DNA from: Diplodia intermedia
Lineage: Eukaryota; Ascomycota; Dothideomycetes; Botryosphaeriales; Botryosphaeriaceae
Reading direction: 5' to 3'
DNA length: 64,000 nucleotides
NCBI GenBank assembly: GCA_021495925.1
Contig: JAKEKT010000110.1
Coordinates: 1 to 64,000 of the forward strand
This document shows, piece by piece, positions 1 to 9,854 of the stretch; the stretch's first letter is position 1, and every line of letters starts with the position of its first letter. The position numbers and the translations under genes were made by a program. Below the pieces are notes generated by a model. The model searched no databases, had not been told where the DNA came from, and saw nothing but the letters and a program-made list of their open reading frames with translations.

Positions 1-151
1 GCCATAAGGGGGTAATCTACAAAAAAAGAGCTTCCAAAAGCAAAGAAGAACCGCTGCATCAACCACCAACCACCAACCAACCACCACCAATCCCCCCCCA
101 ATTTTTTTTTTCTTACCTGTTGGTGTTTGCCAGGTTCTTGATCATAGCCAT
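1..151 (-). CDS. possible 5' end of a gene running off the left edge (partial)
   Basis: Suggested exons are complement(<1..16, 117..151). An ATG at 151 opens a short frame reading MAMIKNLANTNR, ending at a strong donor (CAG|GTAAGA, exon end at 117). An intron of about 100 nt follows and ends in a pyrimidine-rich TTTTTTTGTAG acceptor, after which the frame continues LPPYG to the window edge. Only about 17 codons are visible, so no function can be given. The support is the pairing of a consensus donor with a good acceptor that keeps the frame open. It could equally be chance, or part of an untranslated leader. Confidence 0.3.
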
Positions 152-873
152 CGCCACATTTCTCTTTCCCTAATTTGCCAGTGAGAAGAGACTTAGATGC
201 GAGTCTGTACTGCTCGGATATTAAGGTGTTTAGAAGGGGGTTTTCCGCAGGCGGTGCTCCAATCTTAGGGGTTCCTGTTAATTGGGATCCCATTTCATCT
301 GTTAGCTACATGTAGTCCTATACCTAGTGTCTGCTTGGTGAGAAGAGTAAAGAGCCCTAATGTCAGTAGATCACCGAACATGACGAGATGACTAGCGGAT
401 TTGTAGCATTAGTTCCTACCAGAGTGGAGTAGAAGAGCTGAATCATTGAGACATGAGCATGTCTTACAAGGCATTTTTGAAGAAAGAAGACCAAAGGCTC
501 AAAGGGAAGGGGAATCATCCGTGAAAATCCCGCTGCAAGAGGGAGACCAAATAAGCCTCCATGCGCGCTCGCTTGTGTCCCCAGAAATGCCGCCGCTAGA
601 ATTCTCTAGCCCCGTTCATTTTCTCTTGCTCGCTTGTCGAACTTTGCCATTGTGAATCATCGTACGGGGAATCCGCCAAGACTAGCAGCTCAACCGGAGC
701 TATTCTGGACATGTCTTGTGTGTATGCATGGAGATGAAAACAAAGCAGAAGGAAGCCAACCTGGCTCGGCATCATCCTCCACCATCCCACCGCGTGTAAC
801 CTCCATATGGCTGGCACCGCCAATGCCCTTATTCATCGTTTCTTTGTCGGGTAATAGCTTAGTAGTCGTGGAA
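152..873. other. intergenic interval, left edge
   Basis: No convincing coding region. It would hold the upstream region of the possible left-edge gene and the 3' flank of the DUF1774 gene. The short frames on both strands lack homology that I recognise and overlap one another. Confidence 0.5.
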
Positions 874-2148
874 TTAGTCGTCCGCCAACAGCGGCGCCCT
901 CTCCCGGTCCTCGCTAACAATTTCTCCACGCTTGAACGGATCCTGGCCGAGGAAGCCGGGAACGCCAACAGCCAGTGAAAGAACAAAGAGGAGGGCCATA
1001 ATCACGAAGGCGAAGATCCATTGGAAGGCGATGATCTTGGTGAAGAACTGGGACACGCCGATTGCTGTTCCAACCACCTTGTGTCAGCTCCTTTACATTT
1101 GCCGTGTCATCAGTTGAATGGTAATCTTACCGGCTGCGAGCACTGACAGCTCAAACCCCATGGTGTAATCTTTATACACCACCAAGAAGAAGCCGCCGTA
1201 GACCAAAATGCCCCAGATGAAGATGTTCGCGACGATCCTCGCTGGAAGATTGTGTGCGTGCACGGCTGCGGCGCCGCACCAGTAGAGTGCGACAAAGTTC
1301 CATGCCAGCGGCCCGCTGACGACTGCGATGTGAATAGCGCGCGGGGTGGTACTGTGGCGGAAGTAGGCGGCGGAGAGGTTGAAGAAATTGAGAACCAGGA
1401 GGAGCTCGCCGAGCCAGAAGAACGAGCGCACCCACAATTGAATGAAGCCGAACAGGAATAGATTGTGGACAATGAAGTGGCCACCGACGTTCGTTGCAGC
1501 CTTCACCGTTTCACGTTCTGCCGAGTACAGGTGCCACGAGTAGCCTATCTGTAGGACGAAGAGAACGATCCAGTAGATGGAGGTGATGATTGGGTTCATG
1601 GAGAATGGGGTGTGATGCGCGCTGTTCTGTCCCCATATGGTGTGCCTTGGCCCCTTGCCTTCGTGCGGCGTGGCGAAGGTGTAGTAGAACGCATGGACGA
1701 CGACGACGATATAGGAGATGGCGGTTAAGATCTTGAGGGTCACGACGCGTTCAACGGTGGGGTCGGAATGCGCTTTGAACGGGTTGACTGAGTATAACCC
1801 GTTAGCGTTCTGGTTGCGTGGCAGTGATGAGTGGTGGTGGTGTTGTGGTGAGCGAGCCAGAGCTTGGTGGGCCTGCAGGCCCAGCCTAATGCGGTAAAAG
1901 AAAGTGGCACGGCGAATGCGTGATGAACTGAAATGAAGCGTAACGTGGCCACGAGCATAAGGAATTGAGGTTGCCCTTGTACGGGCAATTGCTGTGGATC
2001 GAGGCTTGCTGGCTGCTGCTATCCTCCGCAGAGGCGACGCGTGACAGGCGAGTTCGGAAGAGCAAAGCAATCAACACATACCGGAATGAACGCCATCATG
2101 GACACGACGAAAGACACCGTTCCGGGCGTCGCCGTTGGACTCGGACAT
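874..2148 (-). CDS. DUF1774 family multi-pass membrane protein
   Basis: Exons: complement(874..1064, 1131..1787, 2082..2148), 304 residues. The start is the ATG at 2148 (MSESNGDARNGVF). Intron 1 ends at a CTAAC branch site and CAG. Intron 2 has donor CCG|GTAAGA, a CTGAC branch site and acceptor AACAG; the joint restores LSVLAAAIGVSQFF. The protein has about seven or eight hydrophobic segments. Conserved-looking blocks include HTIWGQN, TSIYWIVLFVLQIGY, ISGPLAWN-like VVSGPLAWNFVALYW, and a polar tail ending RERAPLLADD. This pattern matches the fungal DUF1774 proteins, which have no established function and are sometimes labelled ATP synthase F0-like. Membrane location is clear; the role is unknown. 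The family call is from memory of the consensus. Confidence 0.85.
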
Positions 2149-3387
2149 TGTGGGTGGGGATTGGGGGCGCCGTCAATCGCTGAGCTCGACTGCTTGGTGT
2201 GTCGGTGCAGAGGCAGAGGAAGTGGGGGGACAAAAGAGAAAGCAGAGGTCTGGTGCGTGAGGCGGGAAGCTTCGGGGGGCTTTTAAAGGGAAAGCGCGAG
2301 AGTTGGCATGTGTGGTTCCACAGGCGGCAGCTTCCCAACGTCATTGGCTTGGCATCTTGCGAGGCCGCAGGCAGGATTGCCAAAACGCGGGGTTTGTCGC
2401 AGCTTTGGGCAGGGATCGCGCCAAACGGCCGGGAGCCAACGAGCACTAGGCCGCACGCGTGGGCGACGCGCCCACTCTGCCCCGGCCTCCGGCATCCAAC
2501 TGGTCCACTGCGCCGTGACTGTCCTCACACGTCCGCCGCGTCGCTTACGCGCTCGCATTGCATCACAGCGGCGTAATGCCCGGCCGCGTGTCTGGTCAAT
2601 TGCGCAGCAGCCAGGGCGAGTGCGTGGTACCGGCTGACCGCTCGCATCGCAGATTGCCGCGCTTTCCCACGTCTTCCGTCGGCACCAGCAGCCCGCCTCA
2701 CCCCATCACATTCGCGCGCTTACTGCATCTGGAGCTGTGCGCAAAGCCAAAGAAAGCACGCCGTTGTCTATTTGCGGGAAAACCGTGGGTATCTCTGAAC
2801 ACTGCCCTAACCAATTCCTGTCCGGCTCTCAACCCGTACAAGCAAAAATGCAACCAGAGACCCCATTGACGACTGTGTCAACTGCGCCGAATGTCAAGCA
2901 AAGAGAAAAAGCCAGCAGCTGGAGTGGCGAGAGCGCGGCGGCAGAAAAACAAGGCTGCCGTCTCTGTCCAAGGAAACGAAGCGGCGTGTGCCGGTAACGG
3001 GGTACAACAACGGGGCAAATAGCTAAGTGTCGGGGACATGGGCAATCCCCCCGTGGAACGGTTGCGCATGCACAAAAACGAATGGCTTGCGCATGGCATG
3101 GGCGCCTGCTCCCCGGGCAAAACGCGGTAATTGCAATGAGGTCTCAGAGAAACTGGGAGCCGGGCGCACGCGGGCAGAGTATTGGTATCCTGTAGCAAGG
3201 CTCGATGCATCAAGCTCGGGAGCTGCGCCCTCGTGTGACGGGCCGTGTCCGCACCACGGCATCGGGCAGATCATACCCCGGAGCGGTGCAGTCGAGAACG
3301 CTCGGCTCCACTCCCCAATACCCCATTCACCAGCGATCGACGATGATGCGAATCACCCGTGATCCCCGGCGCAGGGTAGCCTCGCCC
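2149..3387. other. intergenic interval: promoter of the DUF1774 gene and 3' flank of HOS3
   Basis: About 1.2 kb, GC-rich, with many short overlapping frames and no recognisable product. Both flanking genes are on the minus strand, so the left part should act as promoter for the DUF1774 gene. Confidence 0.5.
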
Positions 3388-6300
3388 TCACTCCTTGGCT
3401 TCAGGAACGTCCGGCATGTTCCTCACATCCTCCGCCGTTTCCTGACGCTCAGCGACAACGCTGCCAGCCCCGGCCGTCGAGCTCGCAGGCGGACCGAATG
3501 GAATAAAACTGTTCGAAGTAAATACAGGCAATGCTTGCTTTTGCTTGCGGCCTGGCGATGGAGGTTGCCCCTGCGATCGACCGCCAGCTTCAGGGTCCGA
3601 GTTCGGCGGCAGCCACTGCAGAGCCGTTGTCTGCTGCGCTACACCCGCGTCAGGTTCAGCCGTAGCTGTAGCACCATGTCCGCCCTCTGCCGGGTCGTAT
3701 TGGATGAACTGCGGCATGGTGGCAGGGGGAGGCGGAGGCGGCGAGTCGGGCCGCGGCGTCACTTCTGGGACATGAACAGGCCCAGCCGTCTCAAGAAGGC
3801 CCTGCGGCGTCGATCCTTCCGAGAGCTCAGAAGGTGAGGCTAGCGACGGCGGGAACGAGTTCTTGATCCGCTCTGCCATGTTTTCAATGGACGCGCGAGA
3901 GAGAGCTCGCCCGTGCTGTGGCTCCAGCCCTCCCGGGACGGCCAGTGTTGACTCTGAAACGGCAACTACGGGCTCGGACTGGTTGGATGTAGACGTGTAG
4001 GACACAATGGACATGGCATCCTCCGTGTGATCCGAGGGAGGCGGCGTGGGTTTTGACTCCTTCGCATCCTTCGCCCCATTCGCGTCCTTTGCCTCTTGTG
4101 CCTCCTTCGTCTCTTTCATCTCCTTCATCTCTTTCGTCTCCTTCGTGGCAGCTCTCCTCGAGGCAGCCACCGTCTTGGTGCTACGAGCAGCTGGCGCCTT
4201 CTTAGTGGTCTTGGGTGCGGCTGGCTTCTTGGTATCCTTCTCAGCCGCAGCAGCTGCTGCCTGGCGGGCATCGTGCTCCTCCTTGGTGGGCATCTTCAAC
4301 GTGATTCTCTTAATACCCGAAGTAAGTTGATCCACATCATCGCCAGAGCTATCTGTCTTTGCCTTGGCTGACTTGGTTGCAGCAGGAGCCTTGTTGTGCT
4401 GCGAATAGCTTGAGGCTCTGGAGGCAATGGGCCTCGGTGGTGGCTTCACAGTAGTGTCCGGCTTGGTCGGCTTTGGGGCTCTGGTCTTCTTTACTTGGAC
4501 CCCGTTCGCAGGAGGTTGCCTTGATGCGACTGTCGATGCTCTGCTACTTGGTCGTTCTCCAGCGACGGAACCCATTTCAGAAACAAGACTTTGTCTCCGT
4601 TGGACTTGAGGAAGCTCGGGTAAGTCATTGTCTTCCCCAGCAGGGTAATCGCCCATCGTTCGCCGGCGATCGGCATCTAATGTAGACCGTGGTTGAAGCT
4701 TTTCTTCATCCGACTGAGGTTCAGAGTAGTCGGTAATCTTTGGCTTCCTCTCGCGCAACTGTCTACCACCAGTAGGATTGACAGGGACCTCGGGTGGAAG
4801 TACCTTTTCCTTCTTGCTGCGCGGCTCGGCAAGGTCTTCAGGCTTGTAACTCTTCGTCTGACGGTCATTGGGCACAAGCAGCTTGCAGAGCTCATGAGCC
4901 GCAATGATCCAGTTGACATCCGGTGGCGGGGGTGTGGGAGGTCTCGGAAGCTCTCTAATCGGCACCAGGTGTCCAGAAGCGTTGCGGATGAATTTTTCGG
5001 GATCAACAACCTTCGCAGTGAACGATTGAGTAGGCGTAGCAAAGTTGCCTTGCTGACCTCTTTGTTGCTTTTTAGGAGCAGGCGGAGGAGGAGGGTAAAC
5101 CATCGTTTCAAGCGCCGTGAGGTTGGCCTCATGCCACCATTCGACGTTGTAGCGAAGGGTATGCTCCCCGTTCTCGTATGCTTGCTGCAAAGCCGCGCGA
5201 TCAATCATCATTCCATCACCAAGGCTGTTAAGCGCAGCAGGCTCCTTCTTTGTAGCGGGAACCTTCTGCCCCTCGCAGAGGCCGCTCAGATGGCTCAGAA
5301 CACCACTAGCCAAAGCGCGGTCGCTGTAGCCACCCTCAAGCACACTGATCACCCTGCCGTCAACACCAAGGTTCTCTTCCTGAGACAACTTCACGATGTC
5401 CTGTGTGAAGCGTGCGTAGAAATCAGTAGGCACATTGACTTTGTGCCTCTGCATTCCCTGGCCTTCCCATTCGCTCGCATCGAATCCGGCAGAAATGAAG
5501 ATTGCAGCCTTGGGTTGTGACTGGTTTGGTGAGGCGCGAAGGCGCTGTGAATTTGTCCGCAGGAAAACTCGAGCCTTCTCAAGAAGTATCAAGTATCGCG
5601 TCTCGTACAGCTTCCAGAATTCTTCCTCGGTTTTCCAGGGCTGCAGGTGCACGTTCCAGACAGTCTGGCCGTGAGCGTTCTCGATGCAGAGACTGGCGGC
5701 CTGGACCTTATCGATCTCGCCATATTCGCAAGGATATGAGTTGATGTCGTGGAGGCTGAAGTAGCCGATCTGGGTCCTCTTCTGGGTCGGCGCGTTCTTT
5801 GGCTGTTTGGCAGGCATGTTCGCCACTTTGGTGTTGCGCTCCCAGGCAATTGCCTGAGAGCCATCGCCATGATGAAGGTCAAAGTCAATGATTGCAGCAT
5901 GCGTGAGCCCATGAGTTTGGGCTGCATACTCGATGCCGACATGCACGTTGTTCAGCCAGCAGAAACCTGACGGGAAATCCGCTGAGCAATGGTGCCCGGG
6001 AGGACGCACGCAAACGAAAGCATTGCGCGGCTTGTCCCTGGTGCCTGCGAAGACGGCATCTATGCCGTCGCATACGCCACCAAGGGCACCCTGGAAGGCG
6101 TTCAACGACTCTGGGGAGAGATACAAATCTCCCTCGTGGAACTTCTCCTTCTCAGGTTGACCAGATTCGTCGATCCTGGCAAGCTCCTTTCCGTTCAACG
6201 CCAGCTTCTCCGCAGTGGTGTTGCACATAGTCTGCAACTCAGCCATCCACTTGGTGCCATGCACATTTGTCACGATAGGGGATGTAATATCGAGCGTGCG

Positions 6301-7083
6301 GGACGTGCGCCGGATCGTGAATGGGAGCTCCTTGGGCGGGTCGCGCTTCGGGTGCGGCGCATGCGGGCCACCTGCATGTCTCTCGGCGAATCTCACGTAG
6401 GCTGTCGATATTCCCAGAATGCCGGCGTGAATGCGCTCCGGGCGCTCAACGATCATGCTCAGCGCCGACTTGGTGGTCTTTGGGCGCGAGAAACGGTGAC
6501 CGTAGCAGGCATCGTGCAGAATAACGACCGTCTGTGTAGACAGTTCCTCGTTCTTGTGGTATTCGAGCTCTTTGGCGAAGTAGTCGGACGCGACCTTCTG
6601 TGCTGTGAGCGGCACGGGCTCGTCGACGGGGACGGAGCGCGGGGACGCCAGCGCAGCGGACGAGGAGGATCTGAGGTTGCCGGATGTGCGTCGCGACACG
6701 GACTTTCTAGGGGTATGAGTGCTTTCGGCGGCGGCGCCTTGGAGCGAGACTATGGAGCTGCGACGCGAAAGCGCGGGCGACGCTGGGCGCACACCGAGGC
6801 TGCTTGCGCTGCGGTTGAGCGGGCTAGGGAGAGGGGCGCCTGGGGTGGGCGACTTGGGAATGCGGTTGTAGTAGGAGCTGGAGCGGCGGTGCGGGGAGTC
6901 CATTGCGGGCGACGGGGGCAAGGAGGGCCTCGCGGCGGTGTTTATGGTAAGGCGATTCGCGGGCTTCGCAGGGCGGGCGTCAGGGTCCGCGGTTGGAGGG
7001 ATTTGTAGCGAGCGAGGGGCTGCTTCAGCTGTCGCAGAAGACGGGTCGGCAGCCGTGTCTGAGGGGGCTGAGTCGTTCTCCAT
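3388..7083 (-). CDS. HOS3: histone deacetylase, HOS3/HosB type
   Basis: Single exon, 1231 residues; start ATG at 7083 (MENDSAPSDTAADP). The open frame continues 21 codons upstream, but the MENDSAP start gives the usual disordered N terminus. The catalytic arginase-fold domain spans roughly residues 180-610. It contains PPGHHCSADFPSGFCWLNN (His364/365), the zinc-site FDLHHGDG (Asp402, His404), AGFDASE (Asp535) and EGGY (Tyr586). Yeast Hos3 deacetylates core histone tails as a homodimer; a comparable nuclear chromatin role is inferred. N- and C-terminal extensions are rich in Ser, Pro, Lys and Ala, and look disordered. The C-terminal part has a short Lys-Glu-rich repeat tract (about residues 980-1010). 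Next upstream is the tRNA-ribosyltransferase gene on the same strand, 279 bp away. Confidence 0.92.
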   Translation of the reverse strand: MENDSAPSDTAADPSSATAEAAPRSLQIPPTADPDARPAKPANRLTINTAARPSLPPSPAMDSPHRRSSSYYNRIPKSPTPGAPLPSPLNRSASSLGVRPASPALSRRSSIVSLQGAAAESTHTPRKSVSRRTSGNLRSSSSAALASPRSVPVDEPVPLTAQKVASDYFAKELEYHKNEELSTQTVVILHDACYGHRFSRPKTTKSALSMIVERPERIHAGILGISTAYVRFAERHAGGPHAPHPKRDPPKELPFTIRRTSRTLDITSPIVTNVHGTKWMAELQTMCNTTAEKLALNGKELARIDESGQPEKEKFHEGDLYLSPESLNAFQGALGGVCDGIDAVFAGTRDKPRNAFVCVRPPGHHCSADFPSGFCWLNNVHVGIEYAAQTHGLTHAAIIDFDLHHGDGSQAIAWERNTKVANMPAKQPKNAPTQKRTQIGYFSLHDINSYPCEYGEIDKVQAASLCIENAHGQTVWNVHLQPWKTEEEFWKLYETRYLILLEKARVFLRTNSQRLRASPNQSQPKAAIFISAGFDASEWEGQGMQRHKVNVPTDFYARFTQDIVKLSQEENLGVDGRVISVLEGGYSDRALASGVLSHLSGLCEGQKVPATKKEPAALNSLGDGMMIDRAALQQAYENGEHTLRYNVEWWHEANLTALETMVYPPPPPAPKKQQRGQQGNFATPTQSFTAKVVDPEKFIRNASGHLVPIRELPRPPTPPPPDVNWIIAAHELCKLLVPNDRQTKSYKPEDLAEPRSKKEKVLPPEVPVNPTGGRQLRERKPKITDYSEPQSDEEKLQPRSTLDADRRRTMGDYPAGEDNDLPELPQVQRRQSLVSEMGSVAGERPSSRASTVASRQPPANGVQVKKTRAPKPTKPDTTVKPPPRPIASRASSYSQHNKAPAATKSAKAKTDSSGDDVDQLTSGIKRITLKMPTKEEHDARQAAAAAAEKDTKKPAAPKTTKKAPAARSTKTVAASRRAATKETKEMKEMKETKEAQEAKDANGAKDAKESKPTPPPSDHTEDAMSIVSYTSTSNQSEPVVAVSESTLAVPGGLEPQHGRALSRASIENMAERIKNSFPPSLASPSELSEGSTPQGLLETAGPVHVPEVTPRPDSPPPPPPATMPQFIQYDPAEGGHGATATAEPDAGVAQQTTALQWLPPNSDPEAGGRSQGQPPSPGRKQKQALPVFTSNSFIPFGPPASSTAGAGSVVAERQETAEDVRNMPDVPEAKE
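4056..4145 (-). repeat. short coding repeat (KET/KEM/KEA tract) in HOS3 tail
   Basis: A run of near-identical 9-nt units (complement of TTCGTCTCC/TTCATCTCC) encodes KETKEMKEMKETKEAQEAK and then KD/KE variants, at about residues 980-1010 of the HOS3 protein. It looks like a coding minisatellite, probably variable in length between strains. Confidence 0.8.
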
Positions 7084-7362
7084 GGCGGAGCGCAGTGTTT
7101 GTTTGTTGTGGTGAAAGAGCGACAGAAGTGAGTGACAGCAAAACAATAGCGAGCGGGGGGGTAGGGATCAGGGCGGCATGTTTTGAGATGACGCCGAATG
7201 ATGGGACCCTGGCAGCTGGACGAGGCGGGCGGGCGGACAGCCCAAGCTGGGGCCGCCCTAAGGCTGAGACTCGCTGCCCATCATCTGCGTCTCCCGCGTG
7301 CGCGCCTCCGAGCGCCCAGGAGCCGCTGCGCGACACAGTCCGTCTATTCTGCTCTACCGGTT

Positions 7363-9046
7363 CTACGAAAGCTCGACGCCCACTCCGGCGAGCGCGTCGA
7401 CTGCCCACGACGGGTAGGCTCTGCTCGGGTAGCGTTTATGAAAGAAGTCGCGCAGGAAACCAGGGAAGCGATCTTCGATGATTGCCGAGCGCACCGACCT
7501 CATCAGCGCGAGCTGGTAGTGCACATTATGCATCGTAAGGAGGTGCGCGCCCGCCGTCTCCTTTGCCGCGAGATGATGGATGTACGCCTTCGTGATGCCC
7601 AACCCGCCGTCGTCCACCGGCCTGCAGCACGTGCACGTGCAGCCTGCTTCAATCGGCGAGAAGTCGTTTGCGTACGAGGCGTGCCGGAGCGTCAGCACCC
7701 CCGTCGCCGTGATGGCGTTTCCGAACCGCTGTGGCCTGTCAGCCTGGGGATTAAAGCGTGGGAGATCGCACCCACCGCAGTCCTGGTGGGCCACACGCAA
7801 TCGAACATGTCTGTGCCAAGAGCGACCGAGACCACGAGATCTTCAGGATACCCCTACGAAGATCAGCATGCGCAATGATCTATTTCGAGCGGCTGCTACT
7901 GACCACGCCCATGACGTATCGCGGTTTCTTCTCCGGAAGCAGCTCTGCGCATGTCTTGACCCTGCGCTTGGGGTTAGAGTCGTCTCGGGTCCAGGGCGGA
8001 AGCCTTACACCTGGCAGTATGCCTCCTTCGCTTCGCCGCCGGAGAGGCCGCCAATGGCAATGCCAGGCGTGTCTCTTGCTACCATCTCTTCGCAGCACTT
8101 TCTGCGGAGATCAAGGTCAAGCCCACCCTGGATAATGCAGAACAGGTTCTGCGTCTCGGGTTTCCTGTGCGCCTCGATGCAGCGGTCCAGCCACCTCACC
8201 GAGCGTTCCATGGCTTCCTTGATGCGGGCGTGGTCGGGGGAAGTCGTGGCAATGACATCGTCGAGCTGCATCATGATGTCGGATCCAATGCTGTTCTGCA
8301 AGGACATTGAGTGCTCGGGGGTGAGCAGCCTGCCAACTTCTCCTTAGAAAGCCGCCAAAGCCGGACGAGGGAAAGGGTCCATACATACATGGGTGCGCCG
8401 TCATGGGGGCTGAGGAACCTCACGCCCTCCTCGGTAACCTTGGCGAGTTTGAGCAGCGAGACCATCTGAAACCTAGTCCAGAGTCAGCGCATGTGGATCG
8501 CGGCCGCGCAGCAACATGTACTGACCCGCCACTGTCTGCCGCAGAAGTCAGCCCTCTGCCCTCACAGACGTATTCTAGGGATGGGGAGGGAACCTGTCAG
8601 GATGTTATAGGGCCATGACTGCAGTCTGTGTGCCCCTCCAATAGCATCCAAAGTTGTCTGCCCAGGCTTGAGGCCACTGCCAGCGCCATTAGCCCAAGTC
8701 TTCGCCGAAGCTTCGCTAGGCACCCACAGATGGTATGTATTGTTCAGGCACAAGCGACAGCCGGTCTCCTCCAGCTGTTCAGGGGTCAATCCTTTCAGAC
8801 TGGCCTGGGTCCCGACAGGCATGAACTTGGGCGCGGTTGTCAACGGAATTGTTCAACATGGTCGGCGGTGTAGGCGGTACCAGAGGTAGCTGGACGGGTC
8901 CATGAGGAAGTGACAGTGTGGCGGCGCGGGCTCGGGTGGTCTGGTGAAACAGTCAGCATCATTCGGCCTGGAGAGGCCAGGCCAAGTACCGAGCATTTTG
9001 CGACAAGCTCGAAGGTGAGCGCCGAGGGTATAGGTTTGCGAACCAT
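7363..9046 (-). CDS. QTRT1: queuine tRNA-ribosyltransferase catalytic subunit (TGT)
   Basis: Ten exons: complement(7363..7728, 7776..7853, 7904..7961, 8009..8329, 8389..8472, 8526..8535, 8594..8676, 8728..8825, 8881..8940, 8990..9046). They total 1215 nt, 404 residues, the normal length for the family. The enzyme exchanges guanine for queuine at position 34 of tRNAs with GUN anticodons. Joined exons read ILTDSGGFQMVSLLKL, with the catalytic Asp100, and MFDCVWPTRTARFGN, with the nucleophile Asp275. The zinc site is Cys313, Cys315, Cys318 and His350. LPHGPV, FMPVGTQASLKGLTPEQL and HLGLKPG are also conserved. Every junction keeps frame and restores family consensus. The sixth exon counted from the start... 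is not needed for length but supplies DSGG: it is the 10-nt exon 5. In animals this subunit pairs with QTRT2, which is not in this window. Confidence 0.93.
8526..8535 (-). other. 10-nt micro-exon of the TGT gene
   Basis: The exon is ACAGTGGCGG. It is flanked by a GCAG acceptor (8537..8536) and a GTCAGT donor (8525..). Joined to its neighbours it gives ACA G|AC AGT GGC GG|G TTT CAG, which is T-D-S-G-G-F-Q, the conserved active-site motif. The flanking introns are 58 and 53 nt. Confidence 0.88.
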
Positions 9047-9854
9047 GATGGCGACGGTGACAAGAGGATCGGCGCGCAGCGGGCGAGTCTCGCCGGCGAA
9101 ATTAATCCACAGGGTAAGCCGAGCCGGCCCGCTCTTCACCCCGCCATCCATGGCTTGCCAGCACCTTTTTTTTTTTTCTCTCTTTTCGCCGTGACCTCGA
9201 TGCATGGCGAGGATGCAAACAGGGCCCCGCGGATGGAAGAGCTCCTGGTGTGCTACAGCTGCTGATCGGCGAACACCAAAACAACTCAAGAACAATTTAG
9301 CTTCCCCTCGCCACAGGCACCCTTTCATCGTCGTGCACCGGCTTTGAGCTCGTTTGCAACGGCTATTGAAGACTGTCTCCCGTCTACGACGGAACTGCCT
9401 GCCAAACAAGACTCCCCTCCATGCAGGCATGCGCATCCAATCTGCATGAGAAATCACAAAGGCATGACCACTCGTCTCTATCCCAATGATTGAATCGGGC
9501 TTTTCTGCGACTACTCGGGGTATCCTGCGGTACATGGTACACACCCTTGCGAAACTTCCGCTCGCCGATATTTAAATGACAGAGGAAAAGGTTAAAAGAC
9601 ATGGCGTCAAAAATGGGATCCCCTCCAAAGCTCCAGCCAATCGCAGGACTCCTTTCCAGGTGCAGTTCATGTATCAAATATGTACGAGACTTCAGCTTCC
9701 GCCTTGCCGGTGTGTTATATTCGTCTTCCCCCTCTGTCTTCAGAGGGCGTCCAGCAGCTAAAGCTCTCATCAGATAACTTTTTGAAAATACTTCGATGTC
9801 TTATTAACGCCTCCTCCAGTCATGCTCTCCAACGCATATTGAGGATGGAAGACA
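9047..9854. other. intergenic interval: TGT promoter and GH47 3' flank
   Basis: About 800 bp between two minus-strand genes. It holds a 12-nt T run at 9166-9177 and no supported gene. The frames seen here have no recognisable product. Confidence 0.5.

Noticed and set aside
5989..7008. 339-codon plus-strand open frame
   Set aside because: Lies antisense to HOS3, whose frame has clear catalytic motifs. The composition (Gly/Arg-rich) is that of a complement shadow.
7084..7146. 21-codon N-terminal extension of HOS3
   Set aside because: Short hydrophobic/Cys start unlike the disordered N termini of relatives. The ATG at 7083 is the simpler start, but the upstream Met cannot be excluded.
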